This document shows positions 1-7,749 of a stretch of 36,062 bases of DNA, one piece after another. Position numbers and translations under genes: made by a program. Positions within the stretch are counted from its first letter, which is position 1. Each line of letters opens with the position of its first letter. Under the pieces are notes generated by a model, which worked only from the letters and a program-made list of their open reading frames with translations, was not told the origin of the DNA and ran no database searches. This DNA comes from an uncultured Oscillospiraceae bacterium (GTDB taxonomy: Bacteria > Bacillota > Clostridia > Oscillospirales > Acutalibacteraceae). The stretch spans positions 1 through 36,062 of the forward strand of contig CAJKBW010000023.1 in the NCBI GenBank assembly GCA_905198295.1, read 5' to 3'.

Positions 1-24
1 CCCGGCTCTCAAGAGCGCTTTGCT

Positions 25-53
25 ATAATATCAAATTCTTTCCCCTTTGTCAA
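25..53 (-). promoter_or_regulatory. Strong sigma-A-type promoter pointing out of the window
   Basis: On the minus strand a perfect -35 TTGACA (48-53) is separated by exactly 17 bp from a -10 TATTAT (25-30). Transcription would run leftward and leave the window within about 20 bases, through a short dyad (GCTCT..AGAGC, about 5-16). The gene it drives is not in the window. A consensus promoter with such a short visible leader would suit a stable RNA or a highly expressed gene, but that is a guess. Confidence 0.6.
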
Positions 54-170
54 GCCTTTCACACGAAAAAAATCATCTTTTTTCCCAACTCGGTAAATTC
101 CACGAAAAAAACCACCCATTCGCCGGAATTCTGTCCTCAAACATCGGCAAATGCTTCCAGATGGCTGCAG

Positions 171-199
171 GCATAGAAAACACAGCCGCGGTCAAACTA
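171..199 (+). promoter_or_regulatory. Possible forespore sigma-G/F-type promoter of sleB
   Basis: GCATA (171-175), then 17 bp, then CAAACTA (193-199). This resembles the sigma-G pattern GHATR - 17/18 bp - CATnnTA with one mismatch in the -10. It lies 37 bp upstream of the sleB ATG. In Bacillus sleB is transcribed in the forespore by sigma-G, so position and motif agree, but the motif is short and degenerate. Confidence 0.45.
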
Positions 200-236
200 A
201 GGGAAGAAAACGTTCCGAAAGGAAAGGAGCGAACCT

Positions 237-974
237 ATGGAAAAAATTCATCTGAGCCGGACAAACAAGCGGCTTTCCAGCCGCCTGCTGCAAACCGTCG
301 CCATCCTTCTGATCAATGCGCTGTTTCTCTGCCTGTTTTCCTTCCAGACCGAGACAGAGGAAGTCCTGTCCAAGATGGGCTCCCGCGGCAGCGAGGTACG
401 CACTATCCAGACCAAGCTGAAAAACTGGGGCTACTTTTTCGACAAGGTGGACGGCATCTATGGAGAAAAGACCCGTGATGCTGTCATATGGTTTCAGAAA
501 AAGAACGGCCTGACGGCAGACGGCATCGCCGGGCCGGCCACGCTGAAGGCGATGGGCATTTACAGTTCCTCTTCTTCCGGTTCCTCAGGCTCCGGTTCGG
601 GCTCCGGCGGCGGAAAATACAGCCAGAGCGACTATAACCTGCTCGCGCGACTGATATCGGCTGAAGCCCGCGGGGAATCGTACACCGGCCAGGTTGCGGT
701 CGGCGCCGTCGTGCTCAATCGGGTAGAGCACCCCTCGTTTCCCAACACCATTTCCGGTGTAGTTTATCAAAAGGGCGCCTTTTCCTGCCTGGACGACGGG
801 CAGTTCAATCAGCCGGTGGCGGAAAGCTGCTACCGCGCCGCGCAGGATGCACTCAACGGCTGGGATCCGTCCGGCGGCGCTATTTATTACTATAATCCGG
901 TCACCGCGACGAATAAATGGATCCGTTCGCGTCCGGTGATTGTGAAGATCGGCAAACATCTCTTCTGCAGCTAA
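237..974 (+). CDS. sleB: Spore cortex-lytic enzyme, SleB-type
   Basis: This 245-residue protein is predicted to hydrolyse the spore cortex during germination (SleB is a lytic transglycosylase acting on muramic-delta-lactam peptidoglycan). A short charged N-terminus precedes one hydrophobic segment (about 18-35) that acts as signal or anchor. A PG_binding_1 repeat follows (about 48-106, with GxxVxxxQxxLxxxG and DGxxGxxT signatures), then a Ser/Gly linker (109-127), then a Hydrolase_2 (SleB/CwlJ) domain from about 130 to the end. The conserved catalytic Glu is in SAEARGE (E143). The start is set by AAAGGAG a few bases upstream. The stop codon overlaps the terminator stem. No ypeB or gerQ partner is adjacent, unlike Bacillus, where sleB pairs with ypeB. 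CwlJ-like function is the alternative, but the PG-binding domain favours SleB. Confidence 0.9.
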   Translation: MEKIHLSRTNKRLSSRLLQTVAILLINALFLCLFSFQTETEEVLSKMGSRGSEVRTIQTKLKNWGYFFDKVDGIYGEKTRDAVIWFQKKNGLTADGIAGPATLKAMGIYSSSSSGSSGSGSGSGGGKYSQSDYNLLARLISAEARGESYTGQVAVGAVVLNRVEHPSFPNTISGVVYQKGAFSCLDDGQFNQPVAESCYRAAQDALNGWDPSGGAIYYYNPVTATNKWIRSRPVIVKIGKHLFCS

Positions 975-1020
975 AAACCAAAATGCGGGCCACAAATTGT
1001 GGCCCGCATTTTGGTTTTTT
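973..1020. terminator. Bidirectional intrinsic terminator between sleB and the carboxypeptidase gene
   Basis: A nearly perfect inverted repeat of about 22 bp per arm has an A-run on the left and a T-run on the right, centred near 996. It can terminate both the plus-strand sleB transcript and the convergent minus-strand transcript. Confidence 0.93.
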
Positions 1021-1033
1021 ATAAAAGCCGTTT

Positions 1034-2290
1034 TTAAGCCAGCAGCGCTTCCAGAAGCAGCATAAAGGCATTTCCAGTTTTCAGCCGACCGACCGCCTCG
1101 GCCGCGTGGACGTCATACCGAGCGATTTCCTCACCGGCAAGAACCAGCGAAATGCTGCCGATCACCTGTCCCTCGTAAACCGGTGCTTCCAGATCCTCGG
1201 CCAGTTCGAGCGAGCAGCTCACATTTTTCTCTTGACCCTTTTTAATCAGGAAAGCACTCGGCAGATCGACTGTTGGCGTAACGGTTTCTGCCAGCCCGCG
1301 CAGCACCGGAACCGGCGTCAGCGCGGAGGTGTCGATTTCGGGGGTGTAGATGGTGTAATTGGCAAACCCATAGTCGAGCATTTTGCGCGCACCGCCGAAA
1401 CGCTCGTCGGTAGTTTCGCAGCCCAAAATAACCGCAACCAGCTCCAGACCATCCCGCTGCGCTGTTGCCGACAGGCAGTGCCCCGCCTTGCTGGTGGTGC
1501 CGGTTTTCAGCCCGGTCGCCCCGGAATAGTGCCGCACCAGCTTGTTGGTATTGACCAGCTGGGATTTGCCGTCGCGCAGCGTATCCATCCAGATGGTGGT
1601 ATATTCGGTAATTTTTTTGTGTTTCATCAGTTCCCGCGACATCAGCGCCACATCGTAAGCAGAGGAATAGGCGTCGTCGCTGAGTCCCGAGCAGTCGAGG
1701 AAAAGGGTATCGTTCATGCCGAGCTCAGCCGCACGGGTGTTCATCTCGCTGACAAATCCCTCGATTGAACCGCTGATATGCTCGGCCAGTGCCGCGCAGG
1801 CGTCGTTCGCGGAAACCACCGCGGCGGCCTTGAGCAGCTCATGCACCGTCATGATCTCGCCTGGCTCCAGCCAGATCTGCGATCCGCCCATCGAAGCCGC
1901 CACATCCGAGCAGGTCACTGGATCCTCCAGCGTAATCCGCCCCTGATCCAGCGCCTCCATCACCAGCAGCAGCGTCATGATCTTGGTCACCGACGCAATT
2001 GCCAGTTTTTCGTGCGCGTTCTTTTCAAACAGAACGGTGCCGCTTGTCTGATCCATCAGGATCGCTGATTTGCCCCCAACCTCCAGCGCCGCCGCCTCGG
2101 TCGGCACCGTGTCAGCCGGCAGCCAGACATCGTCGGCGCTTTCCTGAAGCAATTCCTCCGCCGATTCGCCGGAGCCTTCCTCCGCGATGAGCAACGGGGG
2201 TTCTTCCGCGACCGCCCACAGCACATTCGGCAGGAGCAGCGCCAGGCACAGCAGGCAGGCGAGACCTTTTTTCAGCCGTTTCATCCGCAC
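1034..2290 (-). CDS. D-alanyl-D-alanine carboxypeptidase (peptidase S11, DacF/PBP5-like)
   Basis: Penicillin-binding serine carboxypeptidase that removes the terminal D-Ala from peptidoglycan pentapeptides outside the membrane. A cleavable signal peptide (about 1-28) precedes an acidic spacer and the transpeptidase fold with all three active-site motifs: SVTK (S100, K103), SAN (S160-N162) and KTG (262-264). A PBP5_C-like domain follows, and the C-terminus is a hydrophobic/amphipathic tail suited to membrane attachment. The length (418 aa) is normal for the family. The start is GTG at 2290, with AAGGGA six bases upstream; an ATG two codons later is possible. The gene is monocistronic, convergent with sleB. 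DacF or DacB-type sporulation roles are possible, but the sequence alone does not separate them from a vegetative PBP5. Confidence 0.9.
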   Translation of the reverse strand: MRMKRLKKGLACLLCLALLLPNVLWAVAEEPPLLIAEEGSGESAEELLQESADDVWLPADTVPTEAAALEVGGKSAILMDQTSGTVLFEKNAHEKLAIASVTKIMTLLLVMEALDQGRITLEDPVTCSDVAASMGGSQIWLEPGEIMTVHELLKAAAVVSANDACAALAEHISGSIEGFVSEMNTRAAELGMNDTLFLDCSGLSDDAYSSAYDVALMSRELMKHKKITEYTTIWMDTLRDGKSQLVNTNKLVRHYSGATGLKTGTTSKAGHCLSATAQRDGLELVAVILGCETTDERFGGARKMLDYGFANYTIYTPEIDTSALTPVPVLRGLAETVTPTVDLPSAFLIKKGQEKNVSCSLELAEDLEAPVYEGQVIGSISLVLAGEEIARYDVHAAEAVGRLKTGNAFMLLLEALLA

Positions 2291-2402
2291 ATCATATCCC
2301 TTCGTTCAGTCTTGCTGGTACAACATATGCGCGCCGATGGGACAATAGTCGGAAAATCCGGATTTTTGGCCTGTCCTGCAAAAGAAAAACGTGCGGCTCC
2401 TG

Positions 2403-2582
2403 CTATCCTTCATCGGAAATCTGTATAGCGCCGTGCTCTGCTTCGTATTCGTTTAGGTAGCATTGAAGTACGTACTCAATAAGATTATTAAGAGAACGGG
2501 TTTCGCAATCGGATAAAACACGCAGTTTTTTGTAGACTGTTTCATTCAGTCGAAGCCCCGTCTGAATTTTGTTTGCCGCCAT
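2403..2582 (-). CDS. Small ribbon-helix-helix (Arc/CopG-like) DNA-binding protein
   Basis: A 59-residue protein. The N-terminal strand region (KIQTGLRLNETVYKKL) is followed by two predicted helices (VLSDCETRSLNNLIEYVLQCYL), the usual layout of an RHH_1/Arc-like domain that binds DNA as a dimer. A short acidic tail ends the protein. The start was set to ATG 2582 because GAGGTG lies six bases upstream; the in-frame GTG at 2591 would sit inside that ribosome binding site. It is divergent from the XRE gene, and a TGCTAACA half-site overlaps its upstream region (2605-2612), so autoregulation is likely. It could be the antitoxin of a toxin-antitoxin pair, but no toxin-like gene is adjacent on its strand. 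Confidence 0.75.
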   Translation of the reverse strand: MAANKIQTGLRLNETVYKKLRVLSDCETRSLNNLIEYVLQCYLNEYEAEHGAIQISDEG

Positions 2583-2604
2583 CGTTATCACCTCTATAAC
2601 AATA

Positions 2605-2663
2605 TGCTAACAAAAAAACAATTGACAGTCTACTCACAATGTGCTAACATGTTGTTAGCACAT
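2605..2663. promoter_or_regulatory. Operator region: perfect palindrome plus a third half-site
   Basis: ATGTGCTAACA (2639-2649) and its exact inverse complement TGTTAGCACAT (2653-2663) flank a 3-bp centre. A further direct copy of the core TGCTAACA lies at 2605-2612, just upstream of the RHH ribosome binding site. The palindrome covers the -10 of the promoter for the plus-strand XRE gene, which is the expected layout for a repressor site shared by two divergent small regulators. Confidence 0.8.
2622..2650 (+). promoter_or_regulatory. Promoter for the XRE-family gene
   Basis: Perfect -35 TTGACA (2622-2627), 17-bp spacer, -10 TAACAT (2645-2650). The -10 lies inside the left arm of the palindromic operator. 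The leader to the ATG at 2804 is about 145 nt and contains no convincing gene. Confidence 0.65.
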
Positions 2664-2803
2664 GAGCAGTTTTTGAAAAATTTTAGGTTTAAAAACAGGT
2701 TTTTTCCTTTTATCCTGCCCACCCTGGCACCAGATTTAGACAAATGTGTCTTATTCTCTATGACCGTACAACTCGTTCCGAGAGCCGAAAGGAGGAGCAT
2801 CAG

Positions 2804-3064
2804 ATGAAATCGGAGAACCAATCGGGCCGCCGTATCCGGGTTGCCCGAAACATGCACGACCCCAAATGGACGCAGGATGACCTGCTTGCCAAAATGCACA
2901 TCCGCCATAATATTGTTTTTACCCGGAACGGCATCTCACGCATCGAAACCGGCCAGCGTTATGTCACCGATCTGGAACTGATCGCCTTTGCCGATGTGTT
3001 GCAGGTTTCGACCGCCTGGCTGCTGGGCGAAACCATCGATCCTACCCCAAAGAAAAAGTACTGA
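2804..3064 (+). CDS. XRE-family helix-turn-helix transcriptional regulator
   Basis: An 86-residue protein consisting almost only of an HTH_3/Cro-CI-like domain. Visible landmarks are RRIRVARN (helix 1), WTQDDLLAKM (helix 2), NGISRIETGQRYVTD (recognition helix and following turn) and LELIAFADVLQVSTAWLLGE, the typical closing helix pair. It ends in a short basic tail and has no effector or membrane domain, so it is probably a simple dimeric repressor. The ATG at 2804 is chosen because AAAGGAGGAG precedes it; an upstream in-frame ATG at 2744 lacks a ribosome binding site. It diverges from the RHH gene across the palindromic operator and ends at its own terminator. Confidence 0.88.
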   Translation: MKSENQSGRRIRVARNMHDPKWTQDDLLAKMHIRHNIVFTRNGISRIETGQRYVTDLELIAFADVLQVSTAWLLGETIDPTPKKKY

Positions 3065-3074
3065 CACCGCAAAA

Positions 3075-3106
3075 CAGGCCGCGTCCGTTAAAACGGACGC
3101 GGCCTG
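3075..3106. terminator. Intrinsic terminator between the XRE gene and ddl (convergent)
   Basis: A perfect 15-bp stem (CAGGCCGCGTCCGTT / AACGGACGCGGCCTG) with a tiny AA/TTAA loop. A-rich sequence lies to the left (3071-3074) and a T-containing tract to the right. It ends the plus-strand XRE transcript and the long minus-strand operon ending with ddl. Confidence 0.85.
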
Positions 3107-3110
3107 CTGC

Positions 3111-4313
3111 TTACATTTTGCTGCCCTTGGCGCCTTTTGCGCCGCCGAGCGAAACCCCGGCGAGCAGGTTGACATCGTAACTGAAGGTCAGCGCCGCGCG
3201 CTGACGCTGCCGCTTGAACGCGAGGGAGAGCATCCGGTCGAGCAGCTCGGCAAACGGCACGCCGGCGGCTTCCCACAGGTAAAATGCGAGCGAACCGGGG
3301 ATGGTGTTGATCTCGTTGACCCAAAGCTCGCCGGTTTCTCTGTCGTTGAGGAAATCGATGCGGGACACCCCGAGGCAGCCGAGCGCCTGAAAGGTGGCGA
3401 CTGCCAGCTCCTGTACCCGCCGGGTGAGTTCCTCCGGGATGTCGGCCGGACAGCGCCGCGCAAGGCTGCTCATCCCGCCTTTCGAGCCGGATTTCGCCGA
3501 CTTGCCCCCGCTCATGTACTTGTCCTGATAGCTCAGGATATCGGTCGCGTTGAGCGGCTCCTCACACACCGAAGCCTGCGCCTCTTCCGCATCGCCGAGT
3601 ACTGCACAGTTGATCTCCCGCAGATTCTGCACCGCCTTTTCCACCAGTACACGTGAGGAAAACCCGAACGCCGTGTCCAGCGCGGCCTCCAGCGCGGTGC
3701 GGTCCTTGGCCTTGGAGATGCCGACCGAGGAACCGAGGTTCACCGGTTTGACAATCAGCGGATACCCAATCTTTTCCTCGATACGCTCCAGCACCGCGCC
3801 GCCGTTTTCGGCGTATTCCCTGCCGCCGATCTGGAGAGCGTCGAGCACCGGCAGACCGGCCTGCCGCAGGGCGGCCTTCATCTGGTATTTGTCCATCCCC
3901 AGCGCACTTGACGTTACATCACAGGCCGCATATGGGACGTTGAGCATCTCCAGATAGCCCATCAGCGTGCCGTCCTCAACGTTGGTGCCGTGCACCACCG
4001 GCAGCGCCGCCTGGAAGGTGTCCACCAGATTGCTCCCGAATTTTTTCATCGGGAAACGCACCAGATCCACCCCGCCGCTGCTCGGCACCAGCAGCACGCG
4101 GGTCGCCTTCGCAATACACGCCGGCAGATTTTTGTAGCTTTCGATATCCCCCATGTGCGGGCCGGTGTAAAAGGCGTTGTCCTTACCGATATACAGCGGA
4201 ATCGGATCGTATTTTTCGCGGTCGAGCGCGCAGAACGCCTGGATGCCCGATATGATGGACACCTCATGCTCCACGCTCCGGCCGCCGAAAAGGACGGCAA
4301 CCTTGGTTTTCAT
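3111..4313 (-). CDS. ddl: D-alanine--D-alanine ligase
   Basis: ATP-grasp ligase that makes the D-Ala-D-Ala dipeptide used by MurF. The N-terminal Rossmann-like domain starts with VAVLFGGRSVEHEVS. The central ATP-grasp region contains HGTNVEDGTLMG, GMDKYQMK and KPVNLGSSVGI. The C-terminal metal/ATP site has RIDFLND and the signature NEINTIPGS. At 400 aa it is slightly longer than E. coli Ddl (about 306-364). The extra length includes a Ser/Lys/Gly-rich stretch around GGKSAKSGSKGG and a low-complexity Gly/Ala/Lys tail. It is the last gene of the minus-strand operon, 27 bp after murF. The overall pattern looks like an ordinary Ddl rather than a VanA-type D-Ala-D-Lac ligase, but I cannot assign specificity residues with certainty; VanG/VanC-like specificity is the alternative. 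Confidence 0.9.
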   Translation of the reverse strand: MKTKVAVLFGGRSVEHEVSIISGIQAFCALDREKYDPIPLYIGKDNAFYTGPHMGDIESYKNLPACIAKATRVLLVPSSGGVDLVRFPMKKFGSNLVDTFQAALPVVHGTNVEDGTLMGYLEMLNVPYAACDVTSSALGMDKYQMKAALRQAGLPVLDALQIGGREYAENGGAVLERIEEKIGYPLIVKPVNLGSSVGISKAKDRTALEAALDTAFGFSSRVLVEKAVQNLREINCAVLGDAEEAQASVCEEPLNATDILSYQDKYMSGGKSAKSGSKGGMSSLARRCPADIPEELTRRVQELAVATFQALGCLGVSRIDFLNDRETGELWVNEINTIPGSLAFYLWEAAGVPFAELLDRMLSLAFKRQRQRAALTFSYDVNLLAGVSLGGAKGAKGSKM

Positions 4314-4340
4314 ATGCAGACCATTCCTTTCTCACGCAAA

Positions 4341-5894
4341 TCAGAAATTATCCGGCAGATCGTTTTCGAGCAGCACGGTGCGCATCCCCTCCGCCGGAAG
4401 CCCCCGGACAAACGCCAGCCCCTCCTGCAGCGTGTCGGCGACAAACAGCCGCTCCTCCGGAAAACCGGCGGACAGCAGCCCTTCTTTCAGCGGCGGCGCC
4501 TGCTTGAACCCGACGAGCACCGCATAGTCGCAGCAGTCCGCTGCATAGGCGCCAAGCTCACGGTTGAGCGCCGCCTGCCGCTCGCCAAGCTCCACCATGC
4601 CGGGGGTAACCAGAACCCGCTGCCCGGCAAAGCCCTTGAGCACATCCAGTGCCGCACGGAAACCGGCAGGATTCGCGTTGTAGGCGTCGTCGATGAAACC
4701 GCCCGGCAGCAGCTCGAGCCGGTGCTTCACCGGTCGAATCTGCCGCACCGGATACACCAGCGCCTCCAGTCCGATACCCAGCGTATGCGCCACTGCGATA
4801 CAGCCGGTCAAGTTCTGGATATTATGCGCGCCGAGCAGACGGGTGGAAAACCGTCCGCTCTCCCCGTCCGGCAGGGTGACCGTGAAGGTCGAACCGTTGG
4901 GACCCACCGCGGCATCCCCTGCGAGCACCATCGCCCCGGTTTCCGTTGCCGTGCCGTAAGAGATCACCCGGCAGGCCGTCTTATGCTGCCGGATATGCAG
5001 GTTGTCGAAATTCAGGAACACCGCGCCGTCAGCGGGAATCGCGTCCGCCAGCTCGAACTTGGTGCGGATGATGTTGTCAATGGTTTTGAAGGTTTCGAGA
5101 TGCTGCTCGCCGATCGCGGTCAGGATCCCGTATTTCGGCCGCACCAGCTCGCAGATTTCGCGGATATCGCCGGGATTCTTCGCCCCCATCTCGACGATAA
5201 AAATCTCGTGATACGGGCGCAGCTGCTCCCGGATAGTCCGCACCACGCCCATCGTGGTATTGTAGCTTTCCGGGGTCATCAGGACATTGTATTTCGAGGA
5301 CAGCAGCGTGTACAGGAAATTTTTGGCGCTGGTTTTGCCGTAGCTGCCGGTAATACCGATCACCGTCAGTCCGGGCATCGCGCGGAGGATCCGCCGCGCG
5401 TCGTTGACGTAGTGCCGCGCGATTCCCTTCTCCACCGGCAGATTGAGGAGATTGGCCACTCCTACCCAGATCCAGACCAGCGAAGCGGTCAGCACGGTGA
5501 GCACCGCCCCGATCAGCGAGATTCCGGCGAAATACAGCCCGGTCAGCAGCGCGGCCAGCAGCACCGCCATCGTTACCCACAGGCGCTTGACCCGCGCCGT
5601 GATCACCAGCGGCTTTTTGGCCTTTTTCGGCCGGCAGAGGAACGCCGTCACCGCCAGTACGATCATCGCCGCGCCGTACCCGATGCGCTCCGGCGGCACA
5701 AACAGCAGCGCTGCCGCTCCCAATGGCAGCAGACGAGCGATAAAGAAAAGCCGTCCCGGATTCTCACGGCACCATTTGCCGTACCGTTCCGGACGGTAGG
5801 AATTGAGCTGCAGCATATGGGTAAAATACACCGTCTGCACGACGTAGCACGCCGCACAGGCCAGCAGAAAACAAATGCGAAGCGCCAGGTTCAA
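4341..5894 (-). CDS. Membrane-anchored MurF-like Mur ligase
   Basis: A 517-residue protein with about five N-terminal transmembrane helices (about 5-25, 50-66, 73-88, 106-124, 126-150) fused to a Mur ligase core. The core shows the P-loop GITGSYGKTS (180-189), the MurF-like ESYNTTMGVV, VEMGAKNPGDI, IGEQHLETF with the metal-ligand region, the central-domain LLGAHNIQNL, and DDAYNANPAGF followed by GMVELGE in the C-terminal domain. The usual soluble N-terminal UDP-binding domain of MurF is missing and replaced by membrane helices. The predicted reaction is ATP-dependent ligation of D-Ala-D-Ala or a related amine to a UDP- or lipid-linked muramyl peptide. It sits between an alpha/beta hydrolase (55 bp upstream) and ddl. 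Whether it is the housekeeping MurF or acts on a membrane-linked substrate cannot be told from this window. Confidence 0.82.
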   Translation of the reverse strand: MNLALRICFLLACAACYVVQTVYFTHMLQLNSYRPERYGKWCRENPGRLFFIARLLPLGAAALLFVPPERIGYGAAMIVLAVTAFLCRPKKAKKPLVITARVKRLWVTMAVLLAALLTGLYFAGISLIGAVLTVLTASLVWIWVGVANLLNLPVEKGIARHYVNDARRILRAMPGLTVIGITGSYGKTSAKNFLYTLLSSKYNVLMTPESYNTTMGVVRTIREQLRPYHEIFIVEMGAKNPGDIREICELVRPKYGILTAIGEQHLETFKTIDNIIRTKFELADAIPADGAVFLNFDNLHIRQHKTACRVISYGTATETGAMVLAGDAAVGPNGSTFTVTLPDGESGRFSTRLLGAHNIQNLTGCIAVAHTLGIGLEALVYPVRQIRPVKHRLELLPGGFIDDAYNANPAGFRAALDVLKGFAGQRVLVTPGMVELGERQAALNRELGAYAADCCDYAVLVGFKQAPPLKEGLLSAGFPEERLFVADTLQEGLAFVRGLPAEGMRTVLLENDLPDNF

Positions 5895-5949
5895 TCCGGC
5901 CGCCCTCCCTGTATCGTCATTCCGCCCGGCAGGACACCGTGCGGCGTTG

Positions 5950-6717
5950 TTATCCCTTTAAAAATGCGTCCAGCACACGGCTGCACTGGCCCCAGCGCTC
6001 AGCGAAGGAAAAATGTCCCGCGCCCTTGAGCACCACCAACCCCGCATCCGGAATGAGCTTTTCCATCTTCTGTCCATCGGTCAGCGGCGTCGCCGTATCG
6101 TTTTCTCCCCAGATCAGCAGGGTGGACGCCCGGATCTTCGGCAGATACGCCGACATATCCTCGGCCAGCGCAAGGTTCATGCACTGCTTCATCATCGGGC
6201 TGGCGCTGCGGTAATCGGCCGAGCCGGCCCTTCCGCGCAGCCGCTCCACCGCATCGGGAAACAGATGCCGCACGCCGGGCAGCTGCAGCACCCGTTTGGA
6301 CAGTTTGTAGGTATACACTTTTGCATAATAGCCCGCCCCGTGCCGCGGCTTGATCCCCGCTGCATCGATGAGCACCAGCTTATTTACCCGCAGCGGGCAA
6401 TTTCCGCGGCCGAGCCATTTGAGGATGATGCGCCCGCCGTTGGAGTGGCCGATCAGCACCGCCTCGGTCAGGCCGAGCGCCGCAGCAAAATCAGCGGCAA
6501 AATCGGCATATTTCCCCGCGTCCCACGGCTCCGGCGGTTCCTCCGACCCGCCGAACCCCGGCAGATCCGGCGCAATCACCCGGCAATAGGCGGACAGGTG
6601 GTCGATGATCAGCCGGTAAGTCTGTGCCGGCGCGCCCCAGCCGTGCAGCAAAAGCACTGCCGGGCCGTCTCCTTGATCGATATAGTGGACGGTGCGTCCG
6701 TTTATGCGGATATCCAC
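5950..6717 (-). CDS. Alpha/beta hydrolase (serine hydrolase fold)
   Basis: A 255-residue single-domain hydrolase. Its features are the oxyanion-hole region LLLHGWGAP, the DLPGFGGSEEP turn, the nucleophile elbow GHSNGG (Ser), the acid in IWGENDTATPL (Asp) and the catalytic His in GAGHFSFAE. There is no signal peptide, so it is probably cytoplasmic. The substrate is unknown. Its position directly before the membrane MurF-like gene and ddl suggests a role linked to cell-wall precursors, such as cleaving an ester or amide on a lipid- or peptide-linked intermediate. That is inference from context only. Part of the long minus-strand run. Confidence 0.85.
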   Translation of the reverse strand: MDIRINGRTVHYIDQGDGPAVLLLHGWGAPAQTYRLIIDHLSAYCRVIAPDLPGFGGSEEPPEPWDAGKYADFAADFAAALGLTEAVLIGHSNGGRIILKWLGRGNCPLRVNKLVLIDAAGIKPRHGAGYYAKVYTYKLSKRVLQLPGVRHLFPDAVERLRGRAGSADYRSASPMMKQCMNLALAEDMSAYLPKIRASTLLIWGENDTATPLTDGQKMEKLIPDAGLVVLKGAGHFSFAERWGQCSRVLDAFLKG

Positions 6718-6831
6718 CCTCTATCCTGCCTCCTCTCTGAAAAACCGCTAACGCCAGTATATGGCAATTCTGCGTATAGTATGCGCAAACAGGAGCACGA
6801 AAGCGCAGAACGCCTCGTGCTCCGTGCGTGT

Positions 6832-7650
6832 TTATCCCTGGTATTCCACAATTTCGATGCTGTTGATGACCACATCCTCGACCGGCTTGCTGTTAGCATC
6901 CACCTCTACGGCCGCGATCGCATCCACCACATCCATACCTTCAAAGACCTGACCAAATACGGTATGGCCTCCTCCGTCGGTGCGCCAGGCGCCGTCGAGA
7001 TGCAGATTGCCGCCCTGCCGGGAGTACAGATCAATCACCTCGTCCGGAATTGCGTCGCCGTCGATTTTCGCCACCCGCGAGAGCCTGCTGGCGTACACCT
7101 GCTTCCAGCTTTTGAAATTGTCCTTGAGCTGTTCGTAGCTCTGTTTGGCCGCCTCCACGTCTGCCGCAAAATCCTCCGCCGGCGCCTGATTGATGAAGAA
7201 CTGGCTGCCGTTGGTGTTCGGACCGGTGTTGGCCATTGCGAGCGAATACCGCAGGTTCATGAGCTTGGCGTCGAATTCATCCTCGAATTTGCCGCTCTCA
7301 TAAATACTCTCGCCGCCGCGGCCGGTTCCCTCCGGGTCGCCGCCCTGAATCATGAAATCCTCAATTACCCGGTGAAAAATCAACCCATCGTAATAGCCTT
7401 CCTGCGCGTGGGTAATGAAGTTTTCCACCGCCTTGGGCGCCGCTTCCGGGAACAGACGGATGAAAATATCCCCCATGCTGGTGTGCATAATGGCAATCTT
7501 TTTCCCTGCTGCCGGCTTCTCAAGCTGGAATCCGTAATCCAGATCCTTGTAAACAGTCTTCGGCTTCGCCGAGCAGCCGCCGAGCAGCGCCGCACATGCC
7601 AAGACCGCCGTCAGCAGCGCCAGTACACGCTTTCCTGTTCCCTTCCGCAT
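6832..7650 (-). CDS. Cyclophilin-type peptidyl-prolyl isomerase, lipoprotein
   Basis: A 272-residue peptidyl-prolyl cis/trans isomerase exported as a lipoprotein, probably helping fold proteins outside the membrane. The N-terminus has a basic stretch and hydrophobic core ending in a lipobox (ALLGGC, Cys near residue 24). The cyclophilin core has FHRVIEDFMIQGGDP, GTGRGGESIY, the MANTGPNTNGSQFFI block and HTVFGQVFEGMDVVDAI. An insertion of about 60 residues, rich in charged residues, lies between the GSQFF motif and the HTVFG motif. The start is ATG 7650, preceded by AAGGAAGG; an upstream in-frame extension lacks a signal peptide. It is a paralogue of the cytoplasmic cyclophilin two genes upstream. 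A weak hairpin (about 6783-6813) follows its stop. Confidence 0.9.
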   Translation of the reverse strand: MRKGTGKRVLALLTAVLACAALLGGCSAKPKTVYKDLDYGFQLEKPAAGKKIAIMHTSMGDIFIRLFPEAAPKAVENFITHAQEGYYDGLIFHRVIEDFMIQGGDPEGTGRGGESIYESGKFEDEFDAKLMNLRYSLAMANTGPNTNGSQFFINQAPAEDFAADVEAAKQSYEQLKDNFKSWKQVYASRLSRVAKIDGDAIPDEVIDLYSRQGGNLHLDGAWRTDGGGHTVFGQVFEGMDVVDAIAAVEVDANSKPVEDVVINSIEIVEYQG

Positions 7651-7749
7651 CCTTATGCCCTTCCTTTCTCGCATAACCGGGAAATTGCACCGTTCATCCC
7701 GGCACAAAGCCGGAAGACCGAAGGTCTTTCCGCCTTTTCCTGTGCTTTT

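Noticed and set aside
2604..2807. 67-codon plus-strand frame starting inside the operator region
   Set aside because: It starts upstream of the promoter for that strand, has no ribosome binding site, and contains the operator palindrome.
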